Of a stretch of 64,000 nt of DNA, positions 1-11,231 are shown piece by piece (positions within the stretch are counted from its first letter, which is position 1; the number at the start of each line of letters is the position of its first letter). A program made the position numbers and the translations under genes. The notes beneath the pieces are model-generated. The model was not told the origin of the DNA. It did not search any database and saw only the letters and a list, made by a program, of their open reading frames with translations. Origin of the DNA: Ga0077536 sp035325705 (GTDB lineage: Bacteria; Pseudomonadota; Gammaproteobacteria; Ga0077536); assembly GCA_035325705.1 (NCBI GenBank), contig DAOKZI010000005.1, forward strand, positions 62,001-126,000, written 5' to 3'.

Positions 1-908
1 TGCTCGAGGGCTCGGACATGGTGTTCATCACCGCCGGCATGGGCGGCGGCACCGGCACCGGCGCGGCGCCGGTCGTCGCGCAGATCGCGAAGGAGATGGG
101 CATTCTGACCGTCGCCGTCGTCACCAAGCCGTTTCCGTTCGAGGGCCGCAAGCGTCTCGAGATCGCGAACCACGGCATCGCCGAGCTGAGTCAGTACGTA
201 GATTCGCTGATTACGATACCGAACGAAAAACTGCTGACCGTGCTCGGTCGCGACATCACGCTGCTCAACGCGTTCAAGGCCGCGAACGACGTGCTGCTCG
301 GCGCGGTGCAAGGCATCGCCGAACTGATCACCTGCCCGGGCCTGATCAACGTCGACTTCGCCGACGTGCGCACGGTGATGCAGGAAATGGGCATGGCGAT
401 GATGGGCTCGGGCCGCAGCCGCGGCACGGCGCGCGCGAAGGAAGCGGCGGAAGCCGCGATCTCGAGCCCGCTGCTCGAAGACGTCAATCTCGCCGGCGCC
501 AAGGGCATCCTCGTCAACATCACCTCCGGCATGGACATGACGATGGGCGAGTTCGAGGAAGTCGGCAACACGGTCAAGGCCTTCGCGTCCGACAATGCGA
601 CCGTCGTCGTCGGCACCGTGATCGATCCGGCGATGGAAGGCGAAGTGCGCGTGACGGTGGTCGCTACCGGCATCGGCGTCGAGCCGCGCGCGGTGAAGGA
701 ACCGGAGCCCGTCAAGGCGCGTGAACCCGAGCCGGCGCCCGCGCCCGCCGCGGTGGTCAAGCCGGTCGAGCCGCGCGAAACGGACTACACCAAGTTCGAG
801 CGGCCGACCGTGATTCGCAACCGCAACGAGCTCTACGACCACGTCGGTGCGAATACGCGACCGGAAATACTCGACATTCCGGCATTTCTGCGACGGCAGG
901 CGGACTGA
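1..908 (+). CDS. ftsZ: Cell division GTPase FtsZ, 3' part
   Basis: FtsZ is the tubulin-like GTPase that polymerises into the division ring at mid-cell. The frame is open from the window edge, so the N-terminal Rossmann half lies upstream; the first in-window Met (base 18) is internal. The tubulin signature GGGTGTGAAPVV is visible, followed by the T7-loop region (NVDFADVRTVM) and the C-terminal GTPase-activating domain. The tail ends with the conserved C-terminal peptide LDIPAFLRRQAD that binds FtsA and ZipA, after a proline/glutamate-rich linker. lpxC follows on the same strand after 151 bases, the usual end of a dcw cluster. Confidence 0.98.
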   Translation, partial: LEGSDMVFITAGMGGGTGTGAAPVVAQIAKEMGILTVAVVTKPFPFEGRKRLEIANHGIAELSQYVDSLITIPNEKLLTVLGRDITLLNAFKAANDVLLGAVQGIAELITCPGLINVDFADVRTVMQEMGMAMMGSGRSRGTARAKEAAEAAISSPLLEDVNLAGAKGILVNITSGMDMTMGEFEEVGNTVKAFASDNATVVVGTVIDPAMEGEVRVTVVATGIGVEPRAVKEPEPVKAREPEPAPAPAAVVKPVEPRETDYTKFERPTVIRNRNELYDHVGANTRPEILDIPAFLRRQAD

Positions 909-988
909 GTCCACCGATTAAGGGCGGGTTCATCGAGGGGGCGGATAATCTTGCGAAGGTAATGTATGTAACTGGCTGATTGGGCTGC

Positions 989-1019
989 ATTTCGCGGAGC
1001 GAAATTCGTGTGTTATCAT
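989..1019 (+). promoter_or_regulatory. Candidate lpxC promoter with a small hairpin
   Basis: An extended -10 element TGtTATCAT lies at 1011-1019, about 40 bases before the lpxC start; the -35 region (991-996) is poor, as is common for extended -10 promoters. Just upstream, ATTTCGC and GCGAAAT (989-995 and 999-1005) form a 7-bp stem with a GGA loop and no T-run, so it is a weak candidate for the end of the ftsZ transcript. Found by eye only. Confidence 0.4.
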
Positions 1020-1059
1020 GCCCGCGGCCTGGGCCTGCTTAGGGGGAAGCGGGGAGCGA

Positions 1060-1971
1060 ATGTTGAATCAACGCACACTCAAGAACGTCATCCGCGCCAC
1101 TGGAGTAGGTCTGCATACGGGCAAAAAGGTACTCGTGACCTTTCGCCCCGCGCCGGTCGACAAGGGCATCATCTTTCGCCGCGTCGACCTCGATCCCGTC
1201 GTCGAAATTCCGGCCCGTGCCGAGAATGTCGGCGACACCAGTCTGTCGACCAGCCTCATCCGCGACGGCGTCCGGATTTCGACCGTCGAGCACCTGCTGT
1301 CGGCTTTCGCCGGGCTGGGTATCGACAATGCCTATGTGGATCTCAGCGCGCCGGAGGTGCCCATCATGGATGGGAGCGCGGGGCCGTTCGTGTTCCTGAT
1401 CCAATCCGCGGGATTTCAGGAACAGAACGCCCCGAAGCGCTTCATCCGCATCAAGAAATCGATCTCGGTCAAGGATGGCGACAAGTGGGCCCGCTTCGAG
1501 CCCTTCTCTGGCTTCAAAGTGTCCTTCGCAATCGAGTTCGATCACCCCTTCTTCCAGCAGAGCAGCAAGCACGCCGAAATCGATTTCTCCACCACTTCCT
1601 TCGTCAAGGAAGTGAGCCGGGCGCGCACTTTCGGTTTCATGCGGGAAGTCGAATGGCTGCGCGGCCGCAATCTCGCGCTGGGCGGCAGTCTCGACAACGC
1701 CGTGGTGGTCGATGACTACCGGGTGCTGAACGAGGACGGGCTGCGCTACGAGGACGAGTTCGTGAAGCACAAGATCCTCGACGCCATCGGGGATCTCTAT
1801 CTGCTCGGGCACAGCCTCATCGGCGCCTTCCACGGCCACAAGTCGGGCCACGAGCTCAACAACCAGCTCTTGCGCAAGCTGCTCGCCACGCGCTCTGCCT
1901 GGGAGCTGGTGAGTTTCGGCAAGGAAGAAGACGCGCCGATTTCCTTCATGCAGCCGATGCCGGCGAGCTGA
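1060..1971 (+). CDS. lpxC: UDP-3-O-acyl-N-acetylglucosamine deacetylase LpxC
   Basis: LpxC is the cytoplasmic zinc amidase that removes acetate from UDP-3-O-acyl-GlcNAc, the first committed step of lipid A synthesis. The 303-residue product has the family length. The zinc ligands are visible: His78 in STVEHLLSAFAG, and His237 and Asp241 in HKILDAIGD. His264 in GHKSGHE is the expected catalytic histidine. I chose the ATG at 1060 because it follows a GGGGAG ribosome site and matches the family N-terminus MLNQRTLK; an upstream in-frame ATG at 1018 would add residues not seen in the family. It converges with dciA. Confidence 0.97.
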   Translation: MLNQRTLKNVIRATGVGLHTGKKVLVTFRPAPVDKGIIFRRVDLDPVVEIPARAENVGDTSLSTSLIRDGVRISTVEHLLSAFAGLGIDNAYVDLSAPEVPIMDGSAGPFVFLIQSAGFQEQNAPKRFIRIKKSISVKDGDKWARFEPFSGFKVSFAIEFDHPFFQQSSKHAEIDFSTTSFVKEVSRARTFGFMREVEWLRGRNLALGGSLDNAVVVDDYRVLNEDGLRYEDEFVKHKILDAIGDLYLLGHSLIGAFHGHKSGHELNNQLLRKLLATRSAWELVSFGKEEDAPISFMQPMPAS

Positions 1972-1995
1972 GCCGGCGCTGGCCCGTCGGCGACG

Positions 1996-2307
1996 TCAGA
2001 CGGCGTCGCCGCCGACCATCACCTTGATCTTCACGTCCCGCACCGCGCGGGTCGCCTCATGCCGCTTCGCCGCCGCCAGCACGGCCGGCACCTCATAGCG
2101 CAGCTTCGTCGCCCACGCCGCCGACTTCACGCTGAGCACCAGCGTGTCCTCGCGCAGGTTCGCGACCCCGACCTGCGGGGCGAGCGCGGCCGGCAGCCAC
2201 GTGCGCACGAGCGTCTCGATCGCGGCGAGCCGTCGCGTGCGCTCGACCAGCGCAGCGAGGCCGGGGGTGTCGGCGACGATGTTGCCGACGCGGATGGGGC
2301 TTTTCAT
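1996..2307 (-). CDS. dciA: DciA (DUF721) replicative helicase loader
   Basis: A 103-residue DUF721 protein. In bacteria lacking DnaC or DnaI, DciA helps load the DnaB helicase at the origin. The pattern VLSVKSAAWATKLRYEVPAVLAA is the DUF721 core, where a small beta sheet is followed by the Trp-containing helix. The start at 2307 is preceded by GGGAGCAGGAA. The gene lies opposite lpxC and secA, which is its standard location in gammaproteobacteria. The open frame on this strand continues far in both directions, but only this part has family similarity. Confidence 0.85.
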   Translation of the reverse strand: MKSPIRVGNIVADTPGLAALVERTRRLAAIETLVRTWLPAALAPQVGVANLREDTLVLSVKSAAWATKLRYEVPAVLAAAKRHEATRAVRDVKIKVMVGGDAV

Positions 2308-2364
2308 TTCCTGCTCCCGAGCGGATGAACGCACGCCGGGGCGGCGCGGCGGGCTGGCCCGCTC

Positions 2365-2373
2365 TGCTACACT
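2365..2373 (+). promoter_or_regulatory. Candidate secA promoter (extended -10)
   Basis: TGcTACACT at 2365-2373 is an extended -10 element followed by ACCGGCC. It would give a secA leader of about 210 bases. No secM-like or M23 peptidase gene occupies the 285-base dciA-secA gap; I see no other convincing frame there. Confidence 0.4.
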
Positions 2374-2592
2374 ACCGGCCGTTCCCGGATTTGCCAAAAA
2401 GCCGGCCCTTTTCGCCCTGCGCCTGCGTGCCGTCCCGCGACGATCTTCGGTGATTCGCGCCGCCCGCGGGCCGCGAGGAGGAGCCCTGGCACCCCCTTCG
2501 CGATGCGCCGCAGGGCCGCGTCGCGACGCGCCGGCAAGCGGCTTGTGCAGCTTCGTCGTGGGACGGCACTTCAGGCTTGCCTCGAGGATTAC

Positions 2593-5322
<2,730 letters not shown>

Positions 5323-5346
5323 GCGCCCGCCGATCGACGACACACG

Positions 5347-6567
5347 ATGAGCACCTCTACGATAGAACGCGCGGCCGCGCCGCTCGCCATCCCCGGCATC
5401 CGCCTCAGCACGCTCGCCGCCGGCATCCGCAAGACCGGACGCGCCGACACGGTCCTGATCGAAATTGCGCCGCAGTCGACCGTCGGCGGCGTGTTCACGC
5501 TGAACGTGTTCTGCGCGGCGCCGGTCGAGATCGCGCGCCGTCATCTCGCGAGCGCCGCGCCGCGTCTGCTCGTGATCAATTCGGGCAACGCGAACGCCGG
5601 CACCGGCGCCCAGGGCCAGCACGACGCGCTGGAGGTCTGCGCCGCGGCGGCCGCGAGCCTCGGCTGCGCGGTGGAAGCGGTGCTGCCGTTCTCGACCGGC
5701 GTGATCGGGCAGCGCCTGCCGGCGGAAAAAATGATCGCGGCGATGCCGGGCGCCGTCGCCCGGCTCGTCGACGACGGCTGGTCGGCGGCGGCGCAAGGCA
5801 TCATGACGACGGACACGGTGCCGAAGTGCGTGTCGCTGACGGTGGCGAGCGGCGGCGCGCGCTACCGCGTCACCGGCATCGCGAAGGGCGCCGGCATGAT
5901 CAAGCCGAACATGGCGACGATGCTCGCCTTCATCGCGACCGATGCGGCCGTCGAGCGCGAGGCCCTGCAGACGCTGACGCGTCAGCTCGCCGATCGCAGC
6001 TTCAACCGGATCACGATCGACGGCGACACTTCGACCAACGATAGCTGCGTGCTGATCGCGACCGGGCGCGCCGGCGGACCACCGCTGACGCCCGCGCATG
6101 CGGATTGGCCGGCCTTTGCCGAAGGCGTCGCCGTCGTGTTCACGGAGCTGGCGCGCGCGATCGTGCGCGACGGCGAGGGCGCGACCAAGCTCGTCACCGT
6201 CGCCGTCAGCGGCGGGCACAGCGAACAGGACTGCCTGCGCGCGGCCTATGCCGTCGCGGAATCGCCGCTGGTGAAGACGGCGCTGTTCGCCGCCGATCCG
6301 AACTGGGGCCGCATCCTCGCCGCCGTCGGCCGCTCCGGCGTGCCCGATCTGCGCATCGCCGAGATCGACATCCGCATCGGCGAGGTGCCGATCGTGCGCG
6401 GCGGCGAACCCGTGCAGGGGTATGACGAGTCCGCCGTCGCTGCCGTGATGAAGACGGCCGAGTATGAAATCGGGATCGCGATCGGCCGGGGATCCGCGCG
6501 CTGCGCCGTCCTGACCTGCGATTTCTCGTTCGACTACGTGAAGATCAACGCCGAGTACCGGAGCTGA
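5347..6567 (+). CDS. argJ: Bifunctional glutamate N-acetyltransferase / ornithine acetyltransferase ArgJ
   Basis: ArgJ recycles the acetyl group in arginine synthesis by moving it from N-acetylornithine to glutamate; some members also use acetyl-CoA. The 406-residue precursor contains the self-cleavage motif KGAGMIKPNMATML with nucleophile Thr191, where it splits into alpha and beta chains. LVINSGNANAGTG near residue 80 and the terminal NAEYRS are typical of the family. It sits directly after secA, as in Pseudomonas. Whether it is mono- or bifunctional cannot be read from sequence alone. Confidence 0.95.
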   Translation: MSTSTIERAAAPLAIPGIRLSTLAAGIRKTGRADTVLIEIAPQSTVGGVFTLNVFCAAPVEIARRHLASAAPRLLVINSGNANAGTGAQGQHDALEVCAAAAASLGCAVEAVLPFSTGVIGQRLPAEKMIAAMPGAVARLVDDGWSAAAQGIMTTDTVPKCVSLTVASGGARYRVTGIAKGAGMIKPNMATMLAFIATDAAVEREALQTLTRQLADRSFNRITIDGDTSTNDSCVLIATGRAGGPPLTPAHADWPAFAEGVAVVFTELARAIVRDGEGATKLVTVAVSGGHSEQDCLRAAYAVAESPLVKTALFAADPNWGRILAAVGRSGVPDLRIAEIDIRIGEVPIVRGGEPVQGYDESAVAAVMKTAEYEIGIAIGRGSARCAVLTCDFSFDYVKINAEYRS

Positions 6568-6592
6568 CGCGCGCGGTGCCGGCCGCCTCGCC

Positions 6593-7609
6593 GTGATTGG
6601 ACTGGACAGGGATGCGAACGCCGACGACCGCCTGCAGGTCGTCGCCGCCGTCATCCGCGGCGACGATGGCCGCATCCTCTTGAGCCGCCGGCCCGCGCAC
6701 GTCGATCAGGGCGATCTGTGGGAATTCCCCGGCGGCAAGCGCCACGCCGGCGAGACCCGCCTCGCGGCGCTCGCGCGTGAGCTCGACGAAGAGCTGGGCA
6801 TCGCGATCCTGCGCGCGGTTCCGCTGCTCAGCGTGCCGCACGACTACGCGACGCGGCGCGTGCGGCTCGACGTCTTCGTCGTCGATCGCTGGCAAGGCAC
6901 GCCGCAGGGTCGCGAAGGCCAGGAGATCCGCTGGGTCGCCGCGGACGCGCTGGACACGCTGGCGTTTCCGGCCGCCAATCTGCCGATCGTGAGCGCCGCG
7001 CGCCTGCCGCGCGCCTGCGTCGTGACGCCGGCGCCGAGTGCCGGACCGGCGGCCTTCCTCGCTGCTCTGGACGCCTGCCTCGCCCGCGGCGCGCGCCTGG
7101 TCCAACTGCGCGCGCCCGGGTGCTCGCCGGCCGCGTATCGCGCCCTCGCGGCGGCGGCGCTCGCGCGCTGCCGCGCTCGTGGCGCGCGGCTGCTGCTCAA
7201 TGCCGAGCCCGCGCTCGCGCTCGAGCTCGGCGCCGACGGCGCGCATCTCAATGCGCGTCGGCTCGCGGCGACGAGCGCGCGCCCCCTGCCGCGCAGGCTG
7301 CTGCTGAGCGCGGCCTGTCACGATGCCGGCGAGCTCGCCCATGCGCAGCGTATCGGGGCGGACTTCGTCCTCGTCTCACCGGTGCTCGCGACCGCCACGC
7401 ATCCGGCGGCGAAGCCGCTGGGCTGGCCGTCGCTCGCGGCGCTCCTCGCGCCTTCGGCGCTGCCCGCCTATGCGCTCGGCGGCGTCGGGCCCGCGCAGCT
7501 CGGCGCGGCGCTGCGGGCGGGTTGCATCGGCATCGCCGGGATCGGTGCGCTGTGGGCAGGAAACGCCGCGCTCGACGACGCGGCGCTGATCGAGGGCCTG
7601 GACCTATAG
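6593..7609 (+). CDS. mutT: Nudix hydrolase (MutT-type) fused to a ThiE-like domain
   Basis: A 338-residue two-domain protein. Residues 14-130 form a MutT-type Nudix domain with the box GGKRHAGE...RELDEELG at 47-69, expected to hydrolyse 8-oxo-dGTP and keep the mutagenic nucleotide out of DNA. Residues about 140-338 resemble the thiamine phosphate synthase (ThiE/TenI) barrel, ending in YALGGVGPAQLGAALRAGCIGIAGIGALW. This fusion is known in beta- and gammaproteobacteria, where the second domain's role is unproven. The start is the GTG at 6593; no better ATG precedes the Nudix strand. Its last six bases overlap the convergent zapD. Confidence 0.9.
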   Translation: MIGLDRDANADDRLQVVAAVIRGDDGRILLSRRPAHVDQGDLWEFPGGKRHAGETRLAALARELDEELGIAILRAVPLLSVPHDYATRRVRLDVFVVDRWQGTPQGREGQEIRWVAADALDTLAFPAANLPIVSAARLPRACVVTPAPSAGPAAFLAALDACLARGARLVQLRAPGCSPAAYRALAAAALARCRARGARLLLNAEPALALELGADGAHLNARRLAATSARPLPRRLLLSAACHDAGELAHAQRIGADFVLVSPVLATATHPAAKPLGWPSLAALLAPSALPAYALGGVGPAQLGAALRAGCIGIAGIGALWAGNAALDDAALIEGLDL

Positions 7610-8422
7610 CCCGCAGAGCTGCAGTTCGAAGGGGATCGTATCGGCCGTCTGCTGGGGCCGCGCGCATTGCTCGGTGTAGCGCAGGAAGCGGACCGTGAAG
7701 CGGTGCTTGCCGCCGCTGATCTCGGGGAAGACCTCGTCGCCGTCCGCGACGATCACGCGCACGATCTGACAGGCGGCGCTGGTGTCCAGATTCTGCTGAT
7801 AGAAGCCGTTGATGGCCGCCACCTTGTGCGGCACGGCGCTCTCGCGCACGAGCTTCAGCGTGATGTGGACCGCGTCCTCGATGATGCGCAGATCTTCCAT
7901 CCAGTCGTTCATCTGGCCGGTCCGCCGCTCCGGCGTCCGGTTGAGCCAGTGGTGGAAGCCCGGCAGATCGAAGCTGCAGACGCCGCCCGGGATCGCGAGG
8001 CGCTGGCGCACCTGCGTGATCAGATCGCTCTGGCGCAGCTTCGCGCCCGGCTGGCAGGCGTTGGACTTGAGCAAGGTGAGCAAGGGCTCGAGCCGCGCGA
8101 GCGTGAGCTCGAGTGTGGTTTGGTTCACACCGGGGTTGTTGCGCAAGCTACCCACGATGGTCGCGTGACGCTCGATCTCTTTGATCAATTCACCTTTGAT
8201 ATCAGCACGTGCGAGCTGATCCGTCACATCGATCATGCTCGCGATCGCGTTGCGCGCATCCCACGGTGAGTCGTGCGACATGCTTTGAGCGATGGCCTGG
8301 AAGAGATATTCGAGGCGCAGCAGCGAGCGCATCCGCTCGTTCAGCGGCTGCTCGTAAAGCGTGTAGGTGTCGGCAGCGGGAAAAAGCTGGTGCTGGAGAG
8401 TCGTCGTGCGTGCCGGCTGCAT
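7604..8422 (-). CDS. zapD: Cell division protein ZapD
   Basis: ZapD (YacF, DUF1342) crosslinks FtsZ filaments and stabilises the division ring. The 272-residue product begins with the family segment YEQPLNERMRSLLRLEYLF and continues with a helical domain and a C-terminal beta domain (TVRFLRYTEQCARPQQT). It is the last gene of the pilB-pilC-pilD-coaE-zapD run. The small zinc protein gene yacG, which often follows zapD, is absent: the next gene is the convergent Nudix fusion. Confidence 0.95.
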   Translation of the reverse strand: MQPARTTTLQHQLFPAADTYTLYEQPLNERMRSLLRLEYLFQAIAQSMSHDSPWDARNAIASMIDVTDQLARADIKGELIKEIERHATIVGSLRNNPGVNQTTLELTLARLEPLLTLLKSNACQPGAKLRQSDLITQVRQRLAIPGGVCSFDLPGFHHWLNRTPERRTGQMNDWMEDLRIIEDAVHITLKLVRESAVPHKVAAINGFYQQNLDTSAACQIVRVIVADGDEVFPEISGGKHRFTVRFLRYTEQCARPQQTADTIPFELQLCGL

Positions 8423-8426
8423 CTTG

Positions 8427-9050
8427 CTAATCGGGTTCCCGCGTCCGCTGGGCCAGGTCGAGATACTGTCGATGCAAGGCCCTGATGGCGGGCCGGACGG
8501 TCTCGACGTTGCCGATGTTTTCGATCACGTCGTCCGCGACGGCGAGACGTGCCGCGCGCGTTGCCTGGGTCCGCATGATTGCCTCTACCTCGGGCGCTGT
8601 CAATTTGTCGCGCGCCATCACGCGCGCGATCTGGATCTCCTCGGGACAATCGATCACGAGCACGCGATCGACGCGGCTGGTGCCGCTGCGTTCGACGAGC
8701 AGCGGAATGCAGACGAGGCAGTACGGATGATTCGCGGCGCGCACGTGCTCGTCGGTGCGCACGCGGATCAACGGATGCAGCAGCGCTTCCAGCCACTGCC
8801 TGCTTGCATCATCGGCAAAGACGATACTGCGCAAGCGGCGTCGATCGAGCGTGCCGTCCGCGGCGAGCACTTCGGGCCCGAAGCGTTCGACGATCGCGGC
8901 GAGTCCCGGCGTGCCTTTGGCGACGACTTCGCGCGCGACTTCGTCGGTGTCGACGATCGGTGCGCCCAGCGCCGCGAACTCGCGACAGATCGTCGACTTG
9001 CCGCAGCCGATCCCACCGGTGACGCCGACGACGAAAGGCCGCGCGTTCAT
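8427..9050 (-). CDS. coaE: Dephospho-CoA kinase CoaE
   Basis: CoaE phosphorylates the 3'-hydroxyl of dephospho-CoA with ATP, the last step of coenzyme A synthesis. The 207-residue protein starts with VVGVTGGIGCGKST, a P-loop at residues 9-17, followed by DTDEVAREVV and the lid region RVMARDKLT. The ATG at 9050 overlaps the pilD stop by four bases (ATGA), so translation is probably coupled. The pilD-coaE-zapD order is standard for gammaproteobacteria. Confidence 0.96.
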   Translation of the reverse strand: MNARPFVVGVTGGIGCGKSTICREFAALGAPIVDTDEVAREVVAKGTPGLAAIVERFGPEVLAADGTLDRRRLRSIVFADDASRQWLEALLHPLIRVRTDEHVRAANHPYCLVCIPLLVERSGTSRVDRVLVIDCPEEIQIARVMARDKLTAPEVEAIMRTQATRAARLAVADDVIENIGNVETVRPAIRALHRQYLDLAQRTREPD

Positions 9051-9919
9051 AAGCCGCCGCCGCGGGTCAGCAGTCCCGATACGAAGTCGCCCCACACGAG
9101 GCACAGAAAGCCGGCCGCCGCGAGATAGGGCCCGAAGGGGATCGGCTTGCTGCGCGCGTGATCGCGCAGGGCGATCATCGCGAGACCGAGCACGGCACCG
9201 ACGCCGGCCGCACCGAGGATCACCGACGGCAGCACCGGCCAGCCTAGCCAGGCGCCGATCGCCGCGAGCAGCTTGAAGTCGCCGAAGCCCATGCCTTCCT
9301 TGCCCGTCGCGAGCTTGAAGGCCCAGTACACGAGCCACAGCGCGAGATAGCCCGCCATCGCGCCGATGACGGCGGTCTCGAGCGGCACGAACACGCCGAA
9401 GAGATTGGCGGCGAGACCCAGCCACAAGAGCGGCAAGGTCAGCGAGTCGGGCAGCAGCATGGTGTCGTAGTCGATGACGGCGAGCGCGAGCAGGCACCAC
9501 GCCATCACGGCCGCGAGCGGCGCGGCGATGCCAAAGCCGTAGCGCCATGCGACGAGCGCGCCCATCGCGCCGGCGGCGGCTTCGATCGCGGGATAGCGCG
9601 CCGCGATCGGCGCGCGGCAGTGACGGCAGCGACCGCGCAGCGCGAGCCAGCTCAGGATCGGGACATTGTCGATCGCGCGGATCGCAGCGCCGCAGCGCGG
9701 GCAGCAGGAGCGCGGCGTCGCGAGGTTGTAGCGCTCCTCGGCCGGCAGCACCGCTTCGGGCGTCAGCAAGACCAGGCAGTCACGCCGCCATTCGCGCTCG
9801 AGCATGATCGGCAGCCGGTGGATCACGACGTTCAGAAAGCTGCCGACGAGCAGGCCGAACGCGCCGAGCACGGCAATGAACGCGGCGGGCGAAGTGGCTA
9901 GCAGATCGAAAATCGCCAT
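9047..9919 (-). CDS. pilD: Type IV prepilin leader peptidase / N-methyltransferase PilD
   Basis: PilD is an inner-membrane aspartic protease that removes the short leader of type IV prepilins and methylates the new N-terminus. In 290 residues it shows GSFLNVVIHRLP near the N-terminus, two CxxC pairs (CPRC and CRHC) of the cytoplasmic zinc loop, and both catalytic-aspartate regions, in DYDTMLLPD and GMGFGDFKLL. About eight hydrophobic segments are visible. Its substrate pilA lies at 26344-26775 in this window. Confidence 0.95.
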   Translation of the reverse strand: MAIFDLLATSPAAFIAVLGAFGLLVGSFLNVVIHRLPIMLEREWRRDCLVLLTPEAVLPAEERYNLATPRSCCPRCGAAIRAIDNVPILSWLALRGRCRHCRAPIAARYPAIEAAAGAMGALVAWRYGFGIAAPLAAVMAWCLLALAVIDYDTMLLPDSLTLPLLWLGLAANLFGVFVPLETAVIGAMAGYLALWLVYWAFKLATGKEGMGFGDFKLLAAIGAWLGWPVLPSVILGAAGVGAVLGLAMIALRDHARSKPIPFGPYLAAAGFLCLVWGDFVSGLLTRGGGL

Positions 9920-10003
9920 GGGACGCTCGCCGCTGGAACGGCGGCCGCGGCGCCGGGAGCGCGCGGCCGGCAGGATTGAAGGAGGCGGTGCCGAGGCGCT
10001 CGC

Positions 10004-11224
10004 TCAGACCACCTGGCCCATCTTGAAGATCGGCAGGTACATCGCGACCACGAGGCCGCCGATGATCACGCCGAGCACCGCCATGATCAGCGGTTCGAGC
10101 AGGCTCGTCAGGGCATCGACCGCATCGTCGACTTCCTGCTCGTACCAGTCGGCGACCTTGCCGAGCATCGAATCGAGCGCGCCGGATTCCTCGCCGATCG
10201 CGACCATCTGCACGACCATGTTCGGGAATAGGCCGGTGTCGCGCATCGCGACCTGGAGCTGCGTGCCGGTCGAGATCTCGTCGCGCATCTTCATCACGGC
10301 GTCGTAGTAGACGATGTTGCCGCAGGCGCCGGCCACCGAGCTCATCGCCTCGACCAGCGGCGTGCCGGCCGCGAACATCGTCGACAGCGTGCGCGCGAAG
10401 CGCGCGATCGCGGACTTGTTGAGAATGTCGCCGATGACCGGAATCTTCAGTGAGAGGCGATCGAGATAGTGCGCAAACTTCAGCGAGCGTTTCTTGAGGT
10501 TCCACAGACCGCCGATGGTGCCGCCGACGATGAGCAGCAGCAGCCACCATTTTTCCTGGAACCAGTTCGACATGTCGATGACCACGCGCGTCAGCGCCGG
10601 CAGATCGGCGCCGAAGCCCTTGAACAGCTCCTCGAACTGCGGGATGACGAAGATCATCAGGATGCAGGTGATGATGAACGCCACCACGATCACCGCGATC
10701 GGATAGAACAGCGCGCCCTTGATCTTCGACTTCAGGGCCTCGGTCTTCTCCATGTAGGTCGCGAGCTTGTGCAGGATGTCCTCGAGGATGCCGGCGTGCT
10801 CGCCGGCCTGGACGAGGTTCACGAACAGCTCGCTGAAGTGCTTCGGATGCTTCGCGAGCGCCTCGGTCAGCGCGCCGCCGGCCTCGATGTCGGACTTGAT
10901 CGAGAGGATCAGCGCCTGCATCGCCTTGTTCTCGTGGCCGCGGCCGACGATTTCGAAGGACTGCACGAGCGGCACGCCGGAGGACATCATCGTCGCCAAT
11001 TGGCGGCTGAAGACGGTGATGTCCTTGGTCGTGACCTTGCCGCCGCCGGTGCCGAACAGGGGCTTCGGCTTTTTCTTGACCTTCAGCGGATTGACGCCCT
11101 GACGGCGGAGATTGGCCTTGATCAGCGAATCACTTTGGGCGGACATCTCGCCCTTGACGCGTTTGCCGTTCTTGTCGATGCCTTCCCAGACATACATGTC
11201 CGACTTGATTGCGGCCTGTGCCAT
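10004..11224 (-). CDS. pilC: Type IV pilus inner-membrane platform protein PilC
   Basis: PilC is the inner-membrane platform on which the PilB motor turns to polymerise pilin. The 406-residue protein has two T2SF/GspF domains. The first contains FSRQLATMMSSGVPLVQSFEI, and the second repeats the pattern with FARTLSTMFAAGTPLVEAMSS. Hydrophobic segments lie near residues 170-195, 220-240 and 375-395. It starts seven bases after pilB, and pilD follows after 84 bases that hold no further gene. Confidence 0.95.
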   Translation of the reverse strand: MAQAAIKSDMYVWEGIDKNGKRVKGEMSAQSDSLIKANLRRQGVNPLKVKKKPKPLFGTGGGKVTTKDITVFSRQLATMMSSGVPLVQSFEIVGRGHENKAMQALILSIKSDIEAGGALTEALAKHPKHFSELFVNLVQAGEHAGILEDILHKLATYMEKTEALKSKIKGALFYPIAVIVVAFIITCILMIFVIPQFEELFKGFGADLPALTRVVIDMSNWFQEKWWLLLLIVGGTIGGLWNLKKRSLKFAHYLDRLSLKIPVIGDILNKSAIARFARTLSTMFAAGTPLVEAMSSVAGACGNIVYYDAVMKMRDEISTGTQLQVAMRDTGLFPNMVVQMVAIGEESGALDSMLGKVADWYEQEVDDAVDALTSLLEPLIMAVLGVIIGGLVVAMYLPIFKMGQVV

Positions 11225-11231
11225 CGTTCGC

